Shown here in pieces: positions 6,753-12,357 of a DNA stretch of 12,357 bases. Each line of letters begins with the position of its first letter. The first letter of the stretch is position 1. The position numbers and the translations under genes were made by a program. The notes under the pieces were generated by a model that had not been told where the DNA came from, ran no database searches, and saw only the letters and a list, made by a program, of their open reading frames with translations. This stretch comes from Ectothiorhodospiraceae bacterium (GTDB taxonomy: Bacteria; Pseudomonadota; Gammaproteobacteria; Thiohalomonadales; Thiohalomonadaceae), in assembly GCA_007125455.1 (NCBI GenBank), contig SLDE01000212.1:1-12357 (forward strand), in the 5' to 3' direction.

Positions 6753-8443
6753 ATCAGGATCATCTCATCTAGGCCGGCACCGGCGGGCACCATCGGGTAG
6801 ACGTTTTCTTTCGGATCGGTAAGGAAGTTCATGAACACCAGGCGGTCCTTGTGTTTAAAGGCCTCCTTGAGTGCTCCCTCTACATCCTCGGGCCGCTCGA
6901 TCTGCATGCCAATATGCCCATAGGCCTCGGCCAACTTGACGAAATCGGGCAGGGATTCCATATAGGAGTGGGAGTAGCGCTCCTCGTAGAAGAACTCCTG
7001 CCATTGGCGCACCATGCCCAGGAAACCGTTGTTCAGGCAAATGATTTTAAGCGGCAGATTGTATTGCAGACAGGTGGAGAGCTCCTGGATGTTCATCTGG
7101 ATCGAGCCTTCGCCAGTAATACAGGCCACCGTCGCCTTGGGATGGGCGAACTGCACCCCCATTGCCGCTGGCAGGCCAAATCCCATGGTGCCCAAACCGC
7201 CGGAATTGATCCAACGGCGCGGTTTATCGAACTTGTAGAACTGCGCCGCCCACATCTGATGCTGGCCCACATCGGAGGTGACATAGGCATCGCCCTTGGT
7301 CACCTTGTGCAGGGTCTCGATCACATACTGCGGCTTGATGCGTTCGCTGGTGGTGTCGTATTTGAGGCAATCGCGGGCGCGCCACTCTTCGATCTGCTGC
7401 CACCAGCTCGCCAGTGCTTCGCCGTCGGGCTTGCGTTCGGACTGTTCCAGCTCCTTCACCATCACCTTGAGCACGGTGTTCACATCGCCCACGATGGGCA
7501 CATCCACCTTGACGTTCTTGGAGATGGAGGCCGGGTCGATATCCACATGGATGATCCGTGCACTGGGGGCAAACTTCTCGATCTTGCCGGTGACCCGGTC
7601 ATCAAAGCGGGCACCGATGGCGATCAGCAGGTCGCAATGCGACACACTCATATTGGCCTCGTAGGTGCCGTGCATCCCCAGCATCCCGACAAACTGCTGG
7701 TCGGTGGCCGGGAAACCACCCAGGCCCATGGAGGTATTGGTGACCGGAAAGCCCAGGCGGTGGGCCAGTTCGGTCAGCCCCTTGGCGGCATTGCCCTGCA
7801 CGACCCCACCACCGGTGTAGAACAACGGGCGCTTGGCGCTCAGCATCATGTTCACCGCCTTGCGGATCTGCCCGCCATGCCCCTTGACCACCGGATTATA
7901 GGACCGCATGGTGACCTTCTTGGGGAACACGTAGTCAGTGCGCTCGGCAGTGACATCCTTGGGGATATCCACCACCACCGGGCCGGGGCGGCCCGTGGTG
8001 GCGATATAGAAGGCCTTTTTCATGGTAATGGCCAGATCGCGCACATCCTTGACCAGGAAGTTATGCTTCACGCAGGGGCGGGTGATACCTACCGAATCCA
8101 CCTCCTGAAAGGCGTCGTTGCCGATCAGGGCGGAGTTGACCTGGCCGGTGATCACCACCATGGGGATCGAGTCCATGTACGCGGTGGCGATACCGGTCAC
8201 CGCATTGGTGGCACCAGGGCCGGAGGTCACCAGCACCACGCCGGGCTTACCAGTGGAGCGAGCATAGGCGTCGGCCGCATGGGTCGCCGCCTGCTCATGA
8301 CGCACCAGCACATGCTTGACCTGCTCCTGCCTATACAAGGCGTCATAAATGTGCAGCACCGCGCCCCCAGGATAACCGAAGAGGTGATCCACCCCCTCGT
8401 CCTGCAGAAAACGCACCAAGATGTCGGCACCGGTCAATTCCAC
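6749..8443 (-). CDS. ilvI: Acetolactate synthase large (catalytic) subunit IlvI
   Basis: A thiamine-diphosphate enzyme (564 residues from the chosen start) that condenses two pyruvates, or pyruvate with 2-ketobutyrate. The pyrimidine-binding domain begins FGYPGGAVLHIYDAL (22-36), with catalytic Glu50 in VRHEQAATHA. GPGATNAVTGIATAYMDSIP (75-94) follows. The FAD-binding middle domain is in place, and the diphosphate/Mg motif TGEGSIQMN...NNGF lies at about 443-474. I chose GTG 8443, giving MELTGADILVRFL, because GGGAGAG lies five bases upstream and E. coli IlvI begins almost identically (MEMLSGAEMVVRSL). A TTG six codons upstream (8461) has no ribosome site. It is the first gene of ilvIHC. An intrinsic terminator hairpin lies about 30 bases before the start and may attenuate expression. 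The name ilvB would serve equally; ilvI follows the ilvIHC order seen in Pseudomonas. Confidence 0.96.
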   Translation of the reverse strand: MELTGADILVRFLQDEGVDHLFGYPGGAVLHIYDALYRQEQVKHVLVRHEQAATHAADAYARSTGKPGVVLVTSGPGATNAVTGIATAYMDSIPMVVITGQVNSALIGNDAFQEVDSVGITRPCVKHNFLVKDVRDLAITMKKAFYIATTGRPGPVVVDIPKDVTAERTDYVFPKKVTMRSYNPVVKGHGGQIRKAVNMMLSAKRPLFYTGGGVVQGNAAKGLTELAHRLGFPVTNTSMGLGGFPATDQQFVGMLGMHGTYEANMSVSHCDLLIAIGARFDDRVTGKIEKFAPSARIIHVDIDPASISKNVKVDVPIVGDVNTVLKVMVKELEQSERKPDGEALASWWQQIEEWRARDCLKYDTTSERIKPQYVIETLHKVTKGDAYVTSDVGQHQMWAAQFYKFDKPRRWINSGGLGTMGFGLPAAMGVQFAHPKATVACITGEGSIQMNIQELSTCLQYNLPLKIICLNNGFLGMVRQWQEFFYEERYSHSYMESLPDFVKLAEAYGHIGMQIERPEDVEGALKEAFKHKDRLVFMNFLTDPKENVYPMVPAGAGLDEMILI

Positions 8444-8448
8444 CGTGT

Positions 8449-8455
8449 CTCTCCC
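8449..8455 (-). promoter_or_regulatory. Ribosome binding site deciding the ilvI GTG start
   Basis: GGGAGAG followed by ACACG and then GTG at 8443 gives ideal spacing. It lies inside the longer TTG-initiated frame, so it argues for the shorter protein. Confidence 0.75.
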
Positions 8456-8473
8456 ACTCAAGCAGACCTAAAG

Positions 8474-8495
8474 AAAAAAACCCGTGAACACGGGT
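8474..8495 (-). terminator. Intrinsic terminator / attenuator ahead of ilvI
   Basis: On the minus strand, ACCCGT-GTTC-ACGGGT forms a 6-bp GC-rich stem with a tetraloop, followed immediately by seven T (8480-8474). It is oriented to stop transcription entering ilvI. No minus-strand gene lies upstream to be terminated, because the neighbour is divergent. It therefore sits in the 5' leader of the ilv operon, as an attenuator would. No branched-chain-rich leader peptide or clear antiterminator was recognised. Confidence 0.75.
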
Positions 8496-8524
8496 GTTTG
8501 AGATTGCAGTCGCAAAGAAACAGA

Positions 8525-8553
8525 AAACTACTTGCATTCGCAGCCAAGGTCAA
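8525..8553 (-). promoter_or_regulatory. Candidate ilvIHC promoter
   Basis: TTGACC (8553-8548) is followed after 17 bases by TAGTTT (8530-8525). The -35 box is good and the -10 mediocre. Transcription would start near 8518 and give a leader of about 75 bases containing the 8474-8495 hairpin. A more distal promoter further upstream cannot be excluded. Confidence 0.4.
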
Positions 8554-8639
8554 GTGATATGCGCCATACCGAAGCGACATCTGCCCGGCAAGGGTGATTA
8601 TTGCGCCGTGTGCACGCAAAACCGGCGTAGCGATGCCCG

Positions 8640-8745
8640 CTAGACTGGGTTGAGGCAATACTCGCCATTGATTATTTCAATGCTATAGTATTGATTAGCA
8701 CATCGTTGTGGTCATAATAAAACCATGGCTAGATTGGGTTGTTGC
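8640..8745. repeat. Imperfect direct repeat flanking the DUF4124 promoter
   Basis: CTAGACTGGGTTGAGGC (8640-8656) and CTAGATTGGGTTGTTGC (8729-8745) match at 14 of 17 positions. The second copy also forms a small hairpin, TTGGG/CCCAA (8734-8749). They bracket the plus-strand promoter at 8691-8718 and could be paired protein-binding sites, although two copies are weak evidence. Confidence 0.4.
8691..8718 (+). promoter_or_regulatory. Candidate promoter of the DUF4124 gene
   Basis: TTGATT (8691-8696) and CATAAT (8713-8718) are 16 bases apart in an AT-rich island, about 60 bases ahead of the ATG at 8778. Both boxes match the sigma-70 consensus at four or five of six positions. Confidence 0.55.
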
Positions 8746-8777
8746 CCAACTTCATCGCAAACAAAAGGAAAATCATC

Positions 8778-9194
8778 ATGCAGAAGATTGCAGTACACGT
8801 TTGGCTGATATCTGCCCTACTCGTGCTGGCTCCACTGAGCGGCCTGCATGCGGCCAAGCTTTACAAGTGGGTCGATGACGAGGGGCAAACCCACTACAGC
8901 CAACTGCCACCAGAGCGCGGTCAGGCCACCGAAATGCCCATGCCCCGCACCGGTGTGCGCAACGAGATCAGCGACGAAGAGGCCGAGGAGCAGGCTGCCC
9001 AGGCCGATGACCCGGTCGCCCAGCTGCGCGAGATCCGCCAGCAAAACTGCCAGATCGCCCGCCAAAACCTGCAGGTCTACCAAACCAGTGATCGCGTTGA
9101 GCTGCCCGATGGCTCTGAGCTGGAGATGGACGAGGCCAACCGGGCCGCCAAGATCGCCGAAGCCCAGGAAATGATCCGACAGTTCTGCGACTAG
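8778..9194 (+). CDS. Secreted DUF4124-domain protein
   Basis: A 138-residue envelope protein of unknown function. A Sec signal peptide is clear: MQKIAVHVWLISALLVLAPLSG, then cleavage probably after LHAA (about residue 26). The mature start KLYKWVDDEGQTHYSQLPPE (27-46) is the DUF4124 signature, a small all-beta segment common at the N-terminus of gammaproteobacterial periplasmic proteins. The rest is acidic and helical (EISDEEAEEQAAQADD, 63-78), with single cysteines at 91 (QNCQIARQNL) and 137 (QFCD), both positions commonly seen in small family members and able to form a disulfide. ATG 8778 has AAGGA eight bases upstream; an upstream ATG (8739) would add 13 residues ahead of the signal peptide and lacks a ribosome site. 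It is divergent from ilvI and upstream of proS. Confidence 0.85.
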   Translation: MQKIAVHVWLISALLVLAPLSGLHAAKLYKWVDDEGQTHYSQLPPERGQATEMPMPRTGVRNEISDEEAEEQAAQADDPVAQLREIRQQNCQIARQNLQVYQTSDRVELPDGSELEMDEANRAAKIAEAQEMIRQFCD

Positions 9195-9202
9195 GCACAA
9201 CG

Positions 9203-9233
9203 CCCCGTCGGCAGGCTGCCGACGGGGTTCATT
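9203..9233 (+). terminator. Strong hairpin after the DUF4124 gene
   Basis: CCCCGTCGGC (9203-9212) pairs perfectly with GCCGACGGGG (9218-9227) around a 5-base loop, 8 bases past the stop codon. The following TTCATT is a poor T tract, so termination may be partial. Confidence 0.6.
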
Positions 9234-9244
9234 AGACAACACCA

Positions 9245-9274
9245 CTGTACGACCGCCATGGTGGCCGCTAGAAT
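9245..9274 (+). promoter_or_regulatory. Weak candidate proS promoter
   Basis: TAGAAT (9269-9274) is a reasonable -10 box 32 bases before the proS ATG. The best -35 candidate, CTGTAC (9245-9250, 18-base spacing), is poor. Read-through past the preceding hairpin is an alternative. Confidence 0.3.
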
Positions 9275-9306
9275 ACCCCCTTGTATTCAAACCGCCGGAC
9301 ATAACC

Positions 9307-11031
9307 ATGCGTGCCTCGCAATACCTCATCGCCACCCTGAAAGAGACCCCTGCCGACGCCGAGATCGTCAGCCACCAGCTAATGCTGCGCGCCGGGATGA
9401 TCCGCAAGCTTGCCGCCGGGCTTTATACCTGGTTACCCATGGGACTACGGGTGCTACGCAAGGTGGAGGGGATCGTGCGGGAGGAAATGAATCGCGCCGG
9501 TGCACAGGAGGTCCTGATGCCTGCGGTGCAGCCTGCTGAGCTGTGGCAGGAGTCGGGCCGTTGGGACACCATGGGCCCGGAGATGCTACGCCTGAGCGAT
9601 CGCCACCAGCGCGAGTTTTGCTTCGGCCCCACCCACGAAGAGATCATCACCGACCTGTGCCGCAACGAGCTGCATAGCTATCGCCAGCTGCCCGCCAACT
9701 TCTACCAGATCCAGACCAAATTCCGCGATGAACGCCGCCCACGCTTCGGGGTAATGCGTGCCCGCGAGTTCCTGATGAAGGATGCCTACTCGTTTCATCA
9801 GGACGAGGCCTCGCTGCAGCAGACCTATGAGCTAATGCACGCCGCCTACACTCGTATCTTCACCCGCCTGGGGCTGGACTTTCGTGCGGTGCTCGCCGAC
9901 ACCGGTGCCATCGGCGGCAGTGCTTCCCACGAGTTTCATGTACTGGCCGACTCCGGCGAAGATGCCATCGCCTTCTCTACCCAGAGCGATTACGCCGCCA
10001 ATGTGGAAAAGGCCGAAGCACAGGCCCCCCAGGCTGCCCGCCCGGAACCGGGCAAACCGATGGGCGTGGTAGAGACCCCCGGCAAACACAGCATTGATGA
10101 AGTCTGTCAGTTCCTGGGAGTCCCCCCCCAGCAGACCCTCAAGACACTGGTAGTTCATGGAGCCGATGGTGAAGGCAATCAGGAAGGTGTCATCGCTCTG
10201 GTACTGCGCGGTGACCACGAACTCAATGAGATCAAGGCGGAAAAGCTGCCCGGTGTTTTCAGCCCACTGACCATGGCCTCCGACGAAGCGATCCGCGCCG
10301 CCGTGGGCTGCGAGCCCGGCTCCATCGGCCCAGTGGGGATCGGTATTCCGGTGATCGCCGATCGTGATGCACTGATGGTGGGCGATTTTATCTGCGGTGC
10401 CAATGAGAATGGTAAACACCTCAGCGGCGTCAACTGGGAGCGCGACCTACCGACCCCGCAGAGCGCCGATCTGCGCAATGTGGTGGAAGGCGATCCCAGC
10501 CCCGATGGCAAGGGCCAGCTCACCATCAAGCGTGGCATTGAGGTAGGACACATCTTCCAGCTTGGTCAAAAGTACAGCGAGGCGATGAACGCCACCGTAC
10601 TGGACGAAAATGGCAAGGCAGTGGTAATGACCATGGGTTGCTACGGGATCGGCGTCTCCCGCGTGGTCGCCGCCGCCATCGAACAGAACCACGACGACAA
10701 GGGCATCATCTGGCCTGCGGCCATCGCCCCGTTCCAGATCGCTCTGCTGCCAATGAATCTCAAGAAATCCGATGCCGTGCGCGAAACCACAGAACGGCTT
10801 TATCAGCAGCTGACAGAAGCCGGGTATGAGCTGATCCTCGATGACCGGGGTGAGCGTCCCGGTGTCATGTTCGCCGACATGGAGTTGTTGGGTATTCCGC
10901 ACCGCCTGGTGATCGGCGAGCGCAGCCTGAAAGAGGGCATGGTCGAGTACAAGGGACGTTCTGATGCACAAAGCCAGAATATTGCCCTGGATGACCTGCT
11001 GCCGTTTCTCGCCAGCCAGCTACGCGACTAG
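9307..11031 (+). CDS. proS: Prolyl-tRNA synthetase ProRS (bacterial type)
   Basis: A cytoplasmic class II aminoacyl-tRNA synthetase of 574 residues (E. coli: 572) that charges tRNA-Pro. Motif 1 lies around WLPMGLRVL...EEMNRAGAQEVLMPAVQP (42-76). The proline/ATP site FGPTHEE (106-112) follows. Motif 2 is FRDERRPRFGVMRAREFLMK (139-158), with Arg140 and Glu142. Motif 3 is GCYGIGVSRVVAAAIEQ (444-460). The insertion editing domain (about 224-407) that hydrolyses mischarged Ala-tRNA-Pro is complete and keeps Lys279 (TLKT), the residue numbered identically in E. coli. The anticodon-binding domain occupies about 475-570, with ERPGVMFADMELLGIPHRLVIG-type core residues. ATG 9307 has only a short GGA as ribosome site but gives the standard N-terminus MRASQYLIATLKE. 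An intrinsic terminator follows. Confidence 0.98.
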   Translation: MRASQYLIATLKETPADAEIVSHQLMLRAGMIRKLAAGLYTWLPMGLRVLRKVEGIVREEMNRAGAQEVLMPAVQPAELWQESGRWDTMGPEMLRLSDRHQREFCFGPTHEEIITDLCRNELHSYRQLPANFYQIQTKFRDERRPRFGVMRAREFLMKDAYSFHQDEASLQQTYELMHAAYTRIFTRLGLDFRAVLADTGAIGGSASHEFHVLADSGEDAIAFSTQSDYAANVEKAEAQAPQAARPEPGKPMGVVETPGKHSIDEVCQFLGVPPQQTLKTLVVHGADGEGNQEGVIALVLRGDHELNEIKAEKLPGVFSPLTMASDEAIRAAVGCEPGSIGPVGIGIPVIADRDALMVGDFICGANENGKHLSGVNWERDLPTPQSADLRNVVEGDPSPDGKGQLTIKRGIEVGHIFQLGQKYSEAMNATVLDENGKAVVMTMGCYGIGVSRVVAAAIEQNHDDKGIIWPAAIAPFQIALLPMNLKKSDAVRETTERLYQQLTEAGYELILDDRGERPGVMFADMELLGIPHRLVIGERSLKEGMVEYKGRSDAQSQNIALDDLLPFLASQLRD

Positions 11032-11038
11032 ATAAACC

Positions 11039-11065
11039 AAGCCGGGGTCACCCGGCTTATTCTTT
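11039..11065 (+). terminator. Intrinsic terminator after proS
   Basis: AAGCCGGG (11039-11046) and CCCGGCTT (11051-11058) form an 8-bp stem with a GTCA loop, followed by ATTCTTT. It begins 7 bases after the proS stop and separates proS from the next gene. Confidence 0.85.
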
Positions 11066-11095
11066 CTCAGGACAATAGCAAAAAAAGGACAAAAC

Positions 11096-12357
11096 ATGCC
11101 TATCCAAAAACATGTAATCCACGCCGATACCGACCTGTTTCGCGTCATTCAGCAAGTACAGCCACAGAGCCACCGCCAGCTGGGTGATATCATGGTCGAG
11201 GCGGGTTATCTCAGTGAGGAGAGCCTGCTCACGGCGCTGGAATCCCAACGGGACCACCCTAACAGTCAACTGGGTGAGATGCTTGAGCAGATGGGGCTAT
11301 GTACACACGAGCAGATCATGGCTGGCCTCGCCTGTAAGCTGGGGATCCCCTATGTCGATATCAGCGAATATGAGATCCCACCGCAGATCATCAGTCAACT
11401 CGGCTCCGACTTGGCCCTACAGTATAACGTGCTTCCCCTCGCCAAGCATGGCAGCCGCCTGCTGATCGCCACCGACAACCCGATGGACTGGCAGGCCCAG
11501 GAAGTGGTACGTTTTCGCAGCAACCAGCACATCGAAGTGGTGGTCACCGACAGCAGCGCGCTCGGCGGCTACCTGCAAAAACACTACCTCAGCGACGACG
11601 ATGAAGTGCTGGATGAGATCGACGACGAACTCAAGCTCGTCACGGAAGATACCGAGCAGAAGAACCAGCAGATGGAGACCACCGAGGCCCTGCAGGAGGC
11701 ACAAAAAAAACCGGTGGTGCGCCTGGTCAATACCATCATCATGCAGGGGATCAAACTGCGCGCCTCGGATATCCATATCCGTCCCGGCAAGAACCAGGTA
11801 GACATCCTCTATCGCATTGACGGCAAACTGCGCCATATGCGTACCCTCAGCAAGGTCCTGCTCGCCCCCCTGGTCAGCCGGATCAAGATCACCGGGCGTA
11901 TGGACATCGCCGAACGGCGCAAGCCCCAGGATGGGAGCGCCAAGGTCGCCTATGAAAACAATAACATCGACCTGCGCATCTCGGTGATGCCCACCGTCAG
12001 CGGCGAGAGTGTCGTGGTCCGCATCCTCGACAAACAGACCGGCGTCAAGCCCTTCGAGCAGTTGGGCCTCGGTGAGCGAGAGACGGATGAGTTGCGCACC
12101 ATCATCAGCCGCAGCTTCGGCATGTTCCTCGTGACCGGCCCCACCGGCTCCGGTAAATCCACCACCCTCTACGCGGTACTCAACGAGGTCAAACAGCGCG
12201 GCCCACACATCATCACTGTGGAAGACCCGGTTGAGTATGATATGGAGGGTGTGGACCAGATCCAGGTACACAGCCAGATCGGTTACACCTTTGCCGAATC
12301 TCTGCGCCACATCCTGCGCCACGACCCGGACGTGGTCATGATCGGCGAGATCCGCGA
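11096..12357 (+). CDS. PilB/GspE/MshE-family assembly ATPase (partial, runs off right edge)
   Basis: The first 420 residues of a hexameric ATPase that powers type IV pilus or type II secretion pseudopilus assembly. ATG 11096 has AAGGA about six bases upstream. The N-terminal MshEN-type region (about 27-90) holds two tandem motifs: QLGDIMVEAGYLSEESLL (28-45), ending in Gln51, and QLGEMLEQMGLCTHEQIM (58-75), leading to LGIPYV (82-87). This architecture binds cyclic di-GMP in MshE. An acidic, glutamine-rich linker follows (165-203). The ATPase core shows VRLVNTIIMQGIKLRASDIHI (208-228), Walker A GPTGSGKST (348-356), the Asp box VEDPVE (375-380) and the start of Walker B (VVMIGEIR, 413-420), where the window ends. 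The gene sits alone after the proS terminator; pilC- or gspF-like partners, if any, are outside the window, so pilus versus secretion cannot be decided. Confidence 0.88.
   Translation, partial: MPIQKHVIHADTDLFRVIQQVQPQSHRQLGDIMVEAGYLSEESLLTALESQRDHPNSQLGEMLEQMGLCTHEQIMAGLACKLGIPYVDISEYEIPPQIISQLGSDLALQYNVLPLAKHGSRLLIATDNPMDWQAQEVVRFRSNQHIEVVVTDSSALGGYLQKHYLSDDDEVLDEIDDELKLVTEDTEQKNQQMETTEALQEAQKKPVVRLVNTIIMQGIKLRASDIHIRPGKNQVDILYRIDGKLRHMRTLSKVLLAPLVSRIKITGRMDIAERRKPQDGSAKVAYENNNIDLRISVMPTVSGESVVVRILDKQTGVKPFEQLGLGERETDELRTIISRSFGMFLVTGPTGSGKSTTLYAVLNEVKQRGPHIITVEDPVEYDMEGVDQIQVHSQIGYTFAESLRHILRHDPDVVMIGEIR

Noticed and set aside
8343..8537. A leader-peptide candidate for ilv attenuation (ATG 8537, minus strand)
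   Set aside because: It begins MQVVFCFFATAIS with only scattered Val and Ile, has no ribosome site, and reads far into ilvI rather than stopping before the hairpin.
6851..8557. A 568-residue plus-strand open frame
   Set aside because: It is entirely antisense to ilvI, is His- and Gly-rich as expected of a shadow of GC-biased codons, and has no family resemblance. ilvI is unmistakable on the other strand.
11703..11710. A run of eight A in the PilB/GspE-like gene as a programmed slippage site
   Set aside because: The frame reads normally through it (GCA CAA AAA AAA CCG) in a lysine-containing linker; no alternative product or stimulatory structure is evident.
11417..12322. A 301-residue minus-strand open frame
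   Set aside because: It is antisense to the PilB/GspE-like gene, which has intact Walker A and Asp-box motifs.

Overview
The window looks like chromosomal DNA of a fairly GC-rich gammaproteobacterium. The grounds are a class I (short) ketol-acid reductoisomerase following an ilvI-ilvH pair, LeuA, a membrane-type PssA, an adjacent RimI and family-4 uracil-DNA glycosylase, a DUF4124 envelope protein, a ProRS with the bacterial editing insertion, and a PilB/GspE-type ATPase. A Chromatiales-like or sulfur-oxidiser affiliation is plausible but is only an inference.

Layout. The left three quarters reads on the minus strand. In transcription order it is ilvI-ilvH-ilvC (8443 to 5150), a strong bidirectional terminator (5102-5129), pssA (4767-4009), leuA (3828-2278), the uracil-DNA glycosylase gene (2152-1427), rimI (1430-969) and a DUF917-family gene (859 to about 103). 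The DUF917 gene is cut off by what looks like the end of an insertion sequence at the left edge. The right quarter reads on the plus strand: a secreted DUF4124 protein (8778-9194), proS (9307-11031) and a PilB/GspE/MshE-like ATPase gene (from 11096) that runs off the right edge. The 8444-8777 interval is a divergent promoter region.

How the genes work together. IlvI/IlvH (acetohydroxyacid synthase) and IlvC perform the first two common steps of valine, isoleucine and leucine synthesis. LeuA commits 2-ketoisovalerate to leucine. PssA (phosphatidylserine synthesis) sits between ilvC and leuA without an obvious metabolic link. An intrinsic-terminator hairpin lies between a candidate promoter and the ilvI start, which suggests attenuation-type control, although no convincing leader peptide is visible.

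The noteworthy content is in the repeats. There is a putative IS end in the DUF917 gene, a palindromic genomic repeat inserted in frame in the uracil-DNA glycosylase gene, a MITE-like element of about 136 bp with AACGCAGAG-type inverted ends between pssA and leuA, and a mosaic of nested palindromes between ilvC and pssA. I found no CRISPR array, tRNA, rRNA, phage module or clearly novel gene system; most of the window is core metabolism.
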